A DNA stretch of 64,000 nucleotides from Hybos culiciformis (Eukaryota; Arthropoda; Insecta; Diptera; Hybotidae). Made by a program: the position numbers and the translations under genes. The stretch covers positions 23,671,557-23,735,556 of the forward strand of contig OZ023273.1 in the NCBI GenBank assembly GCA_964007475.1, read 5' to 3'. Below are positions 22,221 to 34,700 of the stretch, one piece after another. Position 1 is the first letter of the stretch. Every line of letters starts with the position of its first letter. Under the pieces are notes generated by a model. The model was given only the letters and a program-made list of their open reading frames with translations. It did no database searches and was not told the origin of the DNA.

Positions 22221-23895
22221 TTATTGATTTGACAAACTTTAATTTATGCAATTCATATCCAACAGAAGACGCGTGGTTCCTATATCACTCGCTTTCAACT
22301 ATGAGTACTCTAGAAGACTTTTTTTTATCTTTATCTCTTCCTTCTCTTTTTCTTTCTATTCTTCTTTTCTTTTTCTCCTTTTCTCCTTCTTCTACACACT
22401 TTTTTTTAGTTAATAAGAACCAAATGTTTTTCGTTTTTATATAAATACAAATTAAAAGATTTTGCATTGTATAATATTCTTGAATAAATAAAATAAACAT
22501 ACACATAAAAATTAATGTATTATTTGAAAAAAAATTCTGAATTATAATAATTTACAATTCTTTCATGAGAACAAACTAGGTAGCTCTCTGAATTTCGGAG
22601 AAAGAAACTAAACCTCTTACAAAGATTTTTTTTGTAGATAAGATGAATTTTCACAATATCTAAAAAGATATTTGATTTACCAAGTCTAAATTGCATGCAG
22701 TCTTAGTGAAAACAACATTGTATACAAAAATTAAGAAAAATAAGATATGATACCATTTGAATTTGACAGTAAAAAGCAGTAACTTTCGAACTTCTAAAGT
22801 TAACTCAGAGTCACGAACTTTTGTTTATTAATAATATTTTTTAAATAAAAAATCAAATTTAAAGAAAATTTGAAAAATAATTTATTATTTAAATTTAAGA
22901 ATAAATAATCTCGTAGAAGGCTATTTTAAAGCCTGCGGTAAATAAAAAAACTTGATATAAACATGAGTAGATATATTTTTTTAAATTTTATTATATTGAC
23001 TTAAACCACAGAATTTATAACATTTAAGATATTACGACATCATACAAATTATAAATTTCTAGTATTGGTACAATATATTAAATTATTAAAATAATAATAA
23101 TGAAATTTATAGTAATAGGACGAATCGGATGTACTGAAATATTGTAACCCAAATATTTTGAAACTAGAATCGTAATCGAGTAAATATAGTCGAAACACTC
23201 ATTTTATTTATTTATGTTTTGTTGTTTTGTTTCGTCATATTAAATTGAAATCTAAGTTTATGGAAAGAATTTCGAGATTTTTTTTAAACATGAAAGTTAA
23301 ACGTAACTTGCAAAATGTATTAACAATTAGAAAGTACGATTGGACAAAAATCCCATTTGCAATATTCATATACACATTAAAATACGATCATCATTTTCTA
23401 TGCACAGCCGCTAATTAATAGAGCTTAAATGCAGTGAAATTGATAAACAGCTGTAAAATTTGGTTGTATGACAATATCTTTATTATCGAAATTTTTAAGT
23501 ATAAGTATCAATATCCTCACTTTTTTTTAACCATTTTTTTTTTTTTTTTCAAAATCTGTGATTACAAGATTGTGCAATTAAGGAAAAAAAAGTAAAGATT
23601 TTGGTACCTAAAGATTTCGATACACATATTGTTTATATATAATTATATACTATAATAATTTCTTTCAGTTTATAATAATATAATTTTTTTTATTCTTCGG
23701 AAAAAGAAATTTTTTTTCACAAAATTGTGAAGGAAATTGGAATATCCTCTAAATTTCTTCATGTTTTTTGGTAAACATTTTATATTTTTCTTTGGTTTTA
23801 TACTTTGTTCTATCCAGCGATTCTTTATACAACTTTTTTGTCATTTAATAAAAAAGGTCTACTTTTCGGGTTTTATATTATTAGAAAAATGTGTG

Positions 23896-24103
23896 TAATG
23901 GTATTTGAAAGGCAATTAATTAAGTTTAGGTAATTTCAGCACTTTGAACTTAGTTAAATATGTTAAAATCAGTTGAATTATAGCAACAAACACTAATTTT
24001 GACTTGATTTTTTATATTTTAAACAAATATTTTTCTCGTTTTCCATTATTCCAATTGAAAGTGCTGAAATTATTTGAATTGAATTGGCTTTCAAATGGCA
24101 TTA
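23896..24103. repeat. Imperfect long inverted repeat, MITE-like, 208 bp
   Basis: The left arm TAATGGTATTTGAAAGGCAA with a downstream TAATTTCAGCACTTT pairs with the right arm. That arm reads, on the other strand, TAATGCCATTTGAAAGCCAA with TAATTTCAGCACTTT. The arms are about 60 bp with scattered mismatches around an AT-rich loop. No clear target duplication was seen. Confidence 0.7.
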
Positions 24104-27100
24104 CTAGTAAATTTTTGTGACGCTCCAGTAAAAATATGAAAAGAATTTATTTAAATTTTTTTCATAAATTTTTTGATACAATTTTAGCTTTAAATTTTTT
24201 TATAAATTACAATAAAGTTGTATCAAGGGTCGTTTAAATTAAAAAATGTGAAAATAAAACTATATTTTAAAAAAAATTTGTACTGAAGTTTTTTTTTTTT
24301 ATTATTTTTCGGTAATTTAATAAAATTAATTGAATATATATTAAAAAAACTCACTTATATTTTTTTTTCAAATATATTATTTATAAAATTATATAGATTT
24401 TTATTTCACATAAATACTATTAATAAAAATTAAAAAATAAATGTTTCAATTTTTGATTGCACTGTTTCAGTTGAAGTTTCAAGTCGAACACTTTAATGAA
24501 AAATGATAAATTTATTGAAAACCTCATCTTTTTATATAGGATCAGCAAAGGTTTTTCTTTTTTTTTCTACCTACAATCTATATAGAGTGTATCATATATT
24601 TTTCAATTTATTCAGAAAACAAACAAGAAAATAATATGAAAATTATTTTGTATGTGTATTTGGTATATATGTATATATAAAATATTCATAACAGCCTGCA
24701 GATAATAAGGCATCACACTAAAAACACAAATACATTTAAATAATTGAGTTTTCATCGCGAGTTTTTCAGGATATTCATACTTTTTTTTTTGATACACATT
24801 TATTAAGAAGCTTTTAGAACCAAAACAATATAAGATATTTATATGATTATTACCAGTGTTTTTATAATAAGTTTAAATTTAAAATTTAATAAATGCCTGG
24901 TTTAATTAATATTCTTTAGTTTGTTCAATTGAAATTGAAATCATATTCGAGTTCCTGAGTAATCGAAAACAAATTTCGAATAAAATTCCAAAATTTCAAA
25001 GAAATTTCGAAATAAATTCAGTATCTGAGTGGTATCTGCGAGTAAGTAAATCATTGGGTCAAATTCTGTATACCCAATGAACCGTCGTTGTGATACAAGA
25101 TTCATTCTATAATTTTCATTCTATAATTCTATAACCACTGTTTCTCAAAACCGGAGTTTCTTTTTCAGAACCAATTTGTTGAGAGTCTTTAGTTATAGAA
25201 TTAGGCTCTAGAATTTCAAAATACTCCTGGATTCTGAGTATTTAAAAAAACTTATTTTTATCAAATATAAACACAGAATTTCGAAATTCAGAATTTTTGT
25301 GATAAATCCATACACTGAAGGTAAAAGGAGTAAAACAAGGATATTCTTAAAAAGTTCCTGAAAAGCGTATATATTTTAAGTCCTGTGTATATAATTAATT
25401 ATACTTGCTCCTTGAGACTTGTTTAATTTTATAGACCCATTATTTCTTAAGCTCCCCTGATCTTGGGAAAGAGATATTGTTAATAAAAAAATATTTTCAA
25501 CACTTTCCAAAAATACAGGATTTGTAAATTACCAAGTTTATTTTTATGTTTACACAATTTTAGAAATTATAGGATTTATGGAAATATAGGAGCCTAAACA
25601 AATTCTTAAGTTCGAAAGTATTTTTGAACAGTACGTGAAGAACGGGCTTCGTTCTTTATTCTCTACATTTTTGTTTATTTATAATTTTGTTTTTTAATTT
25701 TACCAAAAAATAATTTTTTAATTTTAAAGACTTGGTCACATTATAAAAATATTCTGTATGGAATTATTCAGTACCGGAAAAATTAGAAGGAACGTTGTTT
25801 GTAACATTTAAAAATTGAACGTGGAGGAAAAATTTTTTTATCAATAGGAAGTCAAAAAATGTAAAAGAGCAATGATTAAGCTTTGTAAAGTTCTTAATAA
25901 ACAAATCAAAACAAATTAATAATTGTGATCATAATATATATAGGACTTGCGTCAATTTTTTACTTTTTTTTTTCCGTACATATTTTTATTTGAAAATAGA
26001 AAATGATTTTATTCGCATTGACACCTGTTATTTCTTTCTAATTATTAATTGAAATGTTTTTAATTAAAAACTTGATAATGAAAATTGTTTGTATAATGAA
26101 AATTGCATAATGTAATCGGTAATCAAGAATTATATCTTATCGGAAAATTATAGTATTATTTTATTAGCAGAAATTTTTTCAAATTATGTATGATAAACAT
26201 ACCTACAGCAATGTATTAATATGTTTTAGTTAGACATTAGTTTATTAAACGCAATAAAAAAATAATTAAATAAGTACCTACCTACAAAGTGAATTGTTGT
26301 GATTTACCAATCTATAATTATGAATGAAATTTTTTTTCCGAAGAAATGTATATATATGTACTTATTTATAATGTACTGTACGAATTGACGTTTTTCCATA
26401 ATTATTTATGTATATTTGTATTTTATCAATATTTTCTAAGTACGTACTCTGACAGTATCTCGAAAATATGATTTGATTCTGAAAAAAATAAAAAAATAGT
26501 TTTTACTGCGATAATAATATGTTTACAATTTGAGCTATTTTTAATTTTATGTAATTTTCTGAGATATTTTTGATATCAAATTTGGGTTTATTTTATTTTT
26601 TTTTTGGAAATTTCGCAAATAAACCAATGTTACAACTTTATTAATTTTCTTTATGTTAGTCGTAAAACTTTTGGATCATATTTCGTCAAAGTTTTAGATC
26701 ATATTTCTAAGAGCCGATTTATTCATTTTATTTTACAAGAAAGTGGTTGGGGGGTGGGGGGTAATTTATGATTGCTATTTTTATCCAAAGAAATTAATTA
26801 AAAATTACTTAATTGTGTCGATGTTCACAATAAATATTTTAATGAAATTTGATTGCGACCCAGAATTTATTGTAGTCTCAAAATTTATTTCCAAATGATC
26901 ATTTTTAAGATTTTCCTTGGATTTGGTGATAAGAAGAAACTTTAAATAATTTAGAACCTTCGAGAAAATGTATCTCTGAGAAAAAATGAAGGAAAGGTTT
27001 ATTATTATTCGGAAAGAAGCTCGTTACTGAAGTATGTGTGTACTTCTATTACAAGTAACATTAACATGATTATATTTTTTTAATAAAATCATTTACTCTA

Positions 27101-28374
27101 TCAAATTTATTTTAGTATAGTATATTGAAATTCTTTAAGTGTTTTTCTGATTATTAAATTGGGTGGCATTATCATTATATGAATAAAATATCTATAGTGT
27201 AGGCTTAGTAAAATTACGTATAACTAAATTTAGTTTATTAACTAACTTTTATTTACAAAATAACAAAAAATAACATCAATAAATTTTAAATAAATATTGT
27301 CCCTAAACAATTTATTAAATATTCATAGAAAATTTGTATAAAATTTAGTTATTAGAATTTCATACCAGATGCCTCTATATTTCGGATAAAGTAAAGAAAT
27401 TACCAGTTGATAATATATTGATATATAAAACTTTTAAAAAGCTTTTGGATATACATATTTGCAGAAAAATTTGAAAAAAAATTTAATGTTTTTTTGAATT
27501 AAAACATAATGTTCAGTTAAAAAAGTTGATATAAAGTTTAACAATATCTCTGAACATAGTGTTATATGAACTAGAGTTTTCCATATTAAAATATTAACAT
27601 ATTAAAATATTTTCATAAAATAAAATTAAAAACCTTTTCCTATATTGAATTTAACTATTATGTAAATATAATAAGCTGAATATTTTCAAATTGATCATAT
27701 TTTGGAATTCCAAAAATGTTAATATTTCTGATTTAGGCTTGAAATTGACATAAAAATAAATTAATTAAAAAAAAAGAAAGTATTTTAGTATATGTACTCT
27801 TAAAATGTGTATATATATATTTCAATTAATTCATATAACTTATAAGAAATCGTAGATTCATATAAGCATATCAATTTTCAGCGTCTACTATTTTCGGTTT
27901 TAAAAAAGATTATCTTATTAAAAGTTCAAAAGCTAAGTTTTAAGGTGCCACTCTTGTGAAGATCGTATTTATCTACATCACTGCGTTGTCATTTAATAAT
28001 AAATTTATCTATCTTCTTTTCCAACAAAAACTAGTGATATTTAAAAATTATAATTAAATCTGTGTGAGAATATATTTTATTTATTTAAAATATTAAAATC
28101 TCAAAGCTATTTTTCCAATAAATTTAAAGAAAAATCATCCTAACGTTAGACTTAATTAGCACTATATAATTACGAATTATTAAAAGTAGAATCACTTGGC
28201 CTTTTTTTTTTAACGTAATATTCTCAACTTAATTAATGTGGGCATATACGTACATATGATGTGGATATTTCATATGATTTCATTCATATTTTTATTTTAT
28301 TTTGTGGGCACAGAAATATAATCGATATTTTTAAATATTATTAAATATATTTAGAAATAAAAGTCTATGCAAAT
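24104..28374. other. Gene-free AT-rich region
   Basis: I see no coding exon, tRNA or rRNA here. A G-tract (two runs of six G) at 26749-26761 is the only strong compositional feature. Confidence 0.5.
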
Positions 28375-28434
28375 AGTCTATGCAAACAGAACATACACTA
28401 CATAAGTCTATGCAAACAGAACATACACTACATA
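28375..28434. repeat. Perfect 30-bp tandem duplication
   Basis: Two exact copies of a 30-bp unit starting AGTCTATGCAAACAGAACAT are head to tail, preceded by a partial unit (AGTCTATGCAAA) at 28362-28373. Confidence 0.9.
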
Positions 28435-28575
28435 TGATTAACATACACATCTATTCTTAAAATGTTCTGAGAAAAAATGCTGAATCTTCATCTTTTCCAA
28501 TATGACAGACTTATTCGTACAGATATTTAGTTCTTCCATACAGTAGGTATACTTGCAAATTCGATTAAGTATAAG

Positions 28576-28792
28576 CATAGATTAAGAATACAGAAAGATG
28601 GGAAGTTTCATACAACATTTTTTCAGTCTTTTTTGGTATTTTATTGTGAAGGTGTTAGTAAAACTAAATAAAATTCTTTTCATACATTGATAATTATCAC
28701 GTATTTTATTTTGTTTTACTAACACATTGACTTAAAAATACCAAAAATAATGTTGTACGAAGCTTCCCATCTTTCTGTATTCTTAATCTATG
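28576..28792. mobile_element. 217-bp MITE with long terminal inverted repeats
   Basis: Both ends, read inward, begin CATAGATTAAGAATACAGAA and continue AGATGGGAAG. Pairing extends with mismatches for about 100 bp per arm, including TTTTTGGTATTTT and GTGTTAGTAAAAC blocks. GTATAAG stands immediately outside both ends (28569-28575 and 28793-28799), a perfect 7-bp target duplication. There is no coding capacity. Confidence 0.85.
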
Positions 28793-31700
28793 GTATAAGA
28801 CAATATTTATTTATGTCAAAATTTTTATCGAATTTCCTTATATGTACATGTACAAGTACATATACATAAAAAAAAACCTTTTTAACGCCATAAATATCAC
28901 GAAAAATAAATTCTTTAAATACCTAGAAATACAAAATTAGTAAAACAAGCTCTCATTAAAAACCATTAACCGAGTCAGGGCTATGCTTTTGATTTCCAAG
29001 AACAGATTGAATTATTATTTTTATTATTAGGTATTTATTTTATTAATATAAATTATAAATATTATAATATTCATACATATAAATATATATAAATACAATA
29101 TTTTATACATGTTTCAACAATATATTTACACATAATATCTTTAATGTAAAACATATGTACATAATTGTACGAAAAAAACATGAAATGATTTTATTTTCAT
29201 CAATGAAAACCTCATTAAAAAGCTTTAATCCATTAATTATCTTGCTAATTTATATGTTATGAATCTTATTTTGTTAATTATTTATTTTTAAAATAATATT
29301 TGTACAGTTTGAGGTTTTTAAGGTTTTTAAATCTATTTTCACCTCTACACAATGAATACCAAACTACCGCTTAAAATAATATAAATAGAAGCTGCTTTTG
29401 ATATATAGCATTTTTTGTAGGTTTTATACTAAATAGTTGTAAAACTATAAGAAAAAAACTTTTGTGAATATTTTATTATTCCAAAAACATAAGATTTTCC
29501 ATTTGTTTTTACGCCTAAAGTTAATCACTTCATTTATATACATACATATTGTGATAAAGAGTAAAATCTAGAAATTTTTCTGCGACATAAGTCTATATTC
29601 AGTATTTTTATCAAAAATATATTTCTTTCAATGAAAATAAAATAAAATTATCAGCTGATATTTGTTTTTCTAATATTTTTATTGTTAGTATGCAAATTAG
29701 TTTTTCTTTTCATCCGTAATTTTTTTTAAAAAAGATACGACTAGTTTTTTTTTTTCACAAATTTTATATTTTTATAATCATTAAAAATAAAACTCTCTTA
29801 AAAATATAATATTCTCTTTTTTTTTTATAAGCCGAGTTTTAAATTTTTAGTTTCTAACTGTAAAAAGTAGACAAAATTTATGCATTACTTGAATAAGTAT
29901 TGAACAATCTTGTGCATCTTATATTTTATTATAAGTTCAAGTTCTTGATAAGTTTTATACAAGTTAATATTAATTCGCTTTAAAAACCAGAAATAAATTA
30001 ACAAGTTTTGAACAAAATTATACTATTCAAATCATCATACTTAAAACGCTACAGAGAATCGCAGAAAATTCAATTTATATATGTATGTATTATAATTATA
30101 TTATATTATATGATGAATAATATTAATGACACTGAAAAAAATCGGCTCTAAAATATAGCGTGAGTATTATGGTGTAGCTATTATCGGAGAATAAATTAAA
30201 TCTATCCATATATCTATAATATGTAAATAAAAAATTTAAATCTTCTTTTGTTGAAAATCTTAAATTTCCGAAAGTTCTTCACCGATTACTTTGAAATGAT
30301 GACACAACGTTGTATTCGAGTACGCGAGTGTTTTTATATAAATATTATATAGATGTCTGAGCCGTGCTTTTTTACCATTTTTTAGCTGCAGCAGGACTGC
30401 TTTAGCTAGAAAAAGATAAAAAGTAAATAATAACTATAGGAAAAAGTGTAAAATTGAAATAATCTTAATCTGAGATTTATTGGCTTTAAACATGTAGTAA
30501 ATCAATCAGAAATCATAATCATAACAGGTTCTGATGAACATGAAATAAATAATTTTGATTTTTGATAGTATTACCATCATCATCTTTATGAACTTTTATG
30601 CCATCAGGAATATTATGCACAATCATATTTTTATACTCAAATAATACATTTTAAGTTCCAAATTCAATTAAAAAGCTTTTTATTATTATAAAATTAACAA
30701 ATAACTAGTAGAAATAATTTAAACAAATATGTATAAATAATATATGTATATTAAATTTTTCATTATTAATATTCGAGGTTATTTATAATATTTTGTAGTT
30801 TACAACAAATCCATTTTATTACTTTTTTTTCCGTATGTGTAAGTGTTAAACGATCTTTTTTTTTTATTTTTTTTTCTTTTTTTTTGTTATAAGTTTTAAG
30901 AAAAATAAGATATTTAAGATTTTTTTAAAATAAATATAAAGGCTTGTGAACAGCGGGCGAACAAATCATTTCAAAAAAAAATTTTTAACGGTGTAGAAGC
31001 GTTTCTTAAGAAAATAAATAAAAACTAAATAAAAAAATTCGGAATTTTAAATTAAGCACAGAATTTTTTTTTTTTAACGAATACAAAATTTAAATTGGTA
31101 TAAAAAGTTATTAAAATTGTCGTTAAAAAAAAATAAAATTAATTAAAAAAAAAAAGGATCAACATTTATAGAAAAAAAAAAAAAAAAACAAAAATTGATA
31201 TAAATAAATTCATAAAAGGATTATAATTAAATTTTATTTAAAAAAAAAAAATAAAGTTTTAATTTTTCTGAAAAATGAAAATTATAAACTAAAAATGTTT
31301 AAATTTAAATTTTATTGAAATTAATAAGATTGTTTTTTTTTTTCCACGAAAATATCTTATATGAATTGGTATAATAATTTTAGGAATAAAAAGGATTTTT
31401 TTTTACGTTTTTCTTCTTGTTAATTTTGTGCAAAAAGAAATTAAAAATAAACAATTTTTTTTCCCAAATAAATTAAAAAATAATAATTATTCAAATTATT
31501 TAATTTTTCTATTAAGGCTATATAATATTATTTTAAGTGCAATTCTTTTTAATTTCATCAACTTCAATATTAATTCTTTTGAGAGTCATTGGGAAGTCGT
31601 AATTGCGTCTAACCGAAGATCAAAGAAATTTTAATAGTTAATTTGAAATATACTAGTATTAATTCAATCAATTAGATTGTACAAAAATTTCTCTCAATTT

Positions 31701-34700
31701 CTGTACGATTTTGAAAAAAACCAAAAAATATGTAAAAATCTGTATATAAATCTTCCTTTAAATTTAAACTGTTAAAAAATATACAATTTTAATTTTTTTT
31801 TATCTCGATTTTTCTTTATTGATATCGAAACTGTTGATGATGATTTGAAACATATAATTAGTGTAACATTGAAATTTTTTCGTTTATTTAAATTTTCTGA
31901 TATAAAATATAATTCGTCTTTCAAAAAAAAAAATTACAGATAACTACCAAGTCCGCAGAGCTAATAATTAGTTAAAATTTTCATACATAAAAAAAAACAC
32001 CTTCCGTGAAATTATTAACCATATACACAAAAATAAAAAAAAAGAAGTGCCTATTTATGAATGAAACATTGAATTCTCACTGTAAAAAAAATAAAAGTTA
32101 TCAAAAATTTTGTTCTGGCAATTTTCAATATAATATTAGCATCTTGAAGATATTCTGAAATTAAAAAAAAAAATAAAATTGAAAGACCAACCAAAAAAAA
32201 AACACATTGTTTGTTCTCTAAGTTTTAATCAATATTTACATAATATTACATATTATACATATATACATTATCAATTAATATTTAATTATTATTATTATTA
32301 TTTTTTTTTAAATACATATAACAAAATTATTTAACTTAAATTTATTATGCATTTTCATATATTAACCTAAGGACTTAAAAATATATATATTTATTAAATT
32401 TTGCATTATTATGAATTTATGTGTATATTAAAAATGAAGTTAGGCATATCTGAATAATATTAATTAATTATTAAAAATTTAATTTTATCATTTTCATATG
32501 TATTTTAGTTTTCATAAAATGTATATGTGTTCCTTCTCATATAACAACTAAATCGAATTAACATATAATAATATTGGAAAACACCTGAAAACTATTTAAT
32601 GTAATCCTTTTGGCACTCATTTTTGGGAAATTTTATTGAATTTGGGTAATCTTTTAAAATATACTATGTTCATAATAGTTTATTTCTAATATTAATTTTT
32701 GAGAAATTGTTTTTTTATTTATTTATTTGGTATTCGGAACTTTCTTGATTACAATAACCTCGGATATTTAAATGACTACATAACAAAATATTCGTCACAA
32801 TGTAACCGTTTTCAATGAAACCCTTCAAAGTTTAATAAAAAAAATTTTTAACATTACATATAAGATGAAAAAAATTTATGTAGGAAGTGCGTAATTATAA
32901 ATTTATTAATAGAAAATAAAATATACTTTTTTCGTAGTCACAGCACTGTTAAAGACGAAAGATTTTTTTTATTGAAACTATTTTTGATTTTTTGCATTTC
33001 ACACCCGTTAATTTTTTTTTCTTATAATATCTCCCTTTCTGTTAAAAAATAATTTAATAAATTAATTAATAAATTAATTAGTTATAATTAATAATTGCAT
33101 AAAATTGCATAAAATTAGTTTAATCGTTATATGTAAAAATTCAATTAAAAACTTTTGCTATTCATTTTTATCATCCTGTTAGCATCTGTACATTACAGTT
33201 TAAGTTAAGTTATTGTTTAAGTGAGTTTATCATTTACCAGACAAATGTATCAAAAGTTTTATCTTATTTTTCAAAAGAATTAGTTTTATGTTATAATGAC
33301 CCATTTTTGAGTTGGGACCAATAAAATATCTGTAGAAAAAATTTATATACTGTAGATAAGTTCATTGTTCAAGTTCACTATATAGCTGGAAATAACTAGC
33401 CTCTTTCTTAAATTATTATATAAATTTAATCTATAACCTTACTATTTTTTTAAAAGGTTCATATTCCTTTTTAAATACCAGTCTCCTTCAAGAATATCGC
33501 GTTATAGTCATAATAAAAGTGAAATTAACATAATCTTTATAGAATCTGCATAACTCAAATTTTAATTCATTCATAATTATACAAGTTTTTTTTATTGCAA
33601 TTCATAAAAAAAATATATACTATTATATAATACGCTAAATAATTATTTTGATCTTGTTTCATTTTACTATATCAGACTATTTTTTTAAACATACATACAG
33701 AATATAATTTAAATATAACACTCAATAACTTAGAATTAACTATGCATGTTGTCTCCAAAAAAAAAAGTTGATTTTTTTTTAATTTCCCGACTTAAGTCTA
33801 TGCAAAATTGCATAATTTAATTAGGTAATATAATAATAAAAAAAAATCTAATTAAAAGAAATTATATGCTATATGCAAAAGGGGTTAAGGCAAACATTGT
33901 TTCCGACAATGATATACATCAATATTATGCTGGTTTTTATATTTTTTTTCTATCAACGAGATTTCCAAGAATTTAGATATTATTATTTTGTAGAATATAT
34001 CATATAAAATAACAAGTCCCAGTTGATTTTTTATTATTAAATAATATATGAAAATATTTGGTTTCGTTCCGGAAATAAATTTTATAGTAAAGCAATAAAA
34101 TAAAAATAATAATATTTTGATTTAAATAAAACATAATTTTTTTAATCTTTATTTTCATTGAATTATTTTTGAAATAAAATTAAAGTTTTTTTTTACTATA
34201 GACTGTAGACCATATAATTTTGTAAATAAACTTGATCCTATATGATCTTTGAAAAACTAGTTCAAAGAAAATTTTTTTTTTTTTTTTATTTGTTTTTAAC
34301 CACTAATAATTATTAAATCAAATTATAATTAAAATTAATTCCTTATAAACACCATATTCGAAAGAAAACTTTGATCAACGGCTCATTTTGAATTATTAAG
34401 AAGGATATTTGATTGATGTGTGCGTGATCTTATTGTCAAGCATTTTATTAAAATCAATTTTTTTTTGCTTTGAAGTTTATTTTACTCATTGAAATTAATT
34501 ATTTATAATTATAATCTTCAAACAGTTATCAACTTGTTATCGATTTGAGCTTTAATTTCTTGTGCAATAAAGTTTGGATAAATCAATGAACATTAGTCTT
34601 AACATGAACATTCTATCAGTACATAATGCTAATTACTTTTATAATTATTAAATAATTTATTACTTCGCCTGAAGATTACCAAATATATGCCTTTAGTATT

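Larger units (their letters stand above)
19112..23895. other. Gene-free AT-rich region upstream of NPF
   Basis: No exon with family support was found on either strand. It may contain NPF 5' non-coding exons and promoter, displaced from the coding exons by the 6-kb retrotransposon. It includes a GC-richer island and a non-LTR retrotransposon relic, listed separately. Confidence 0.5.

Noticed and set aside
22229..22506. Ser/Leu/Phe-rich frame on the plus strand and a Lys/Glu/Arg-rich frame on the minus
   Set aside because: Both translate a pyrimidine-rich simple-sequence tract.
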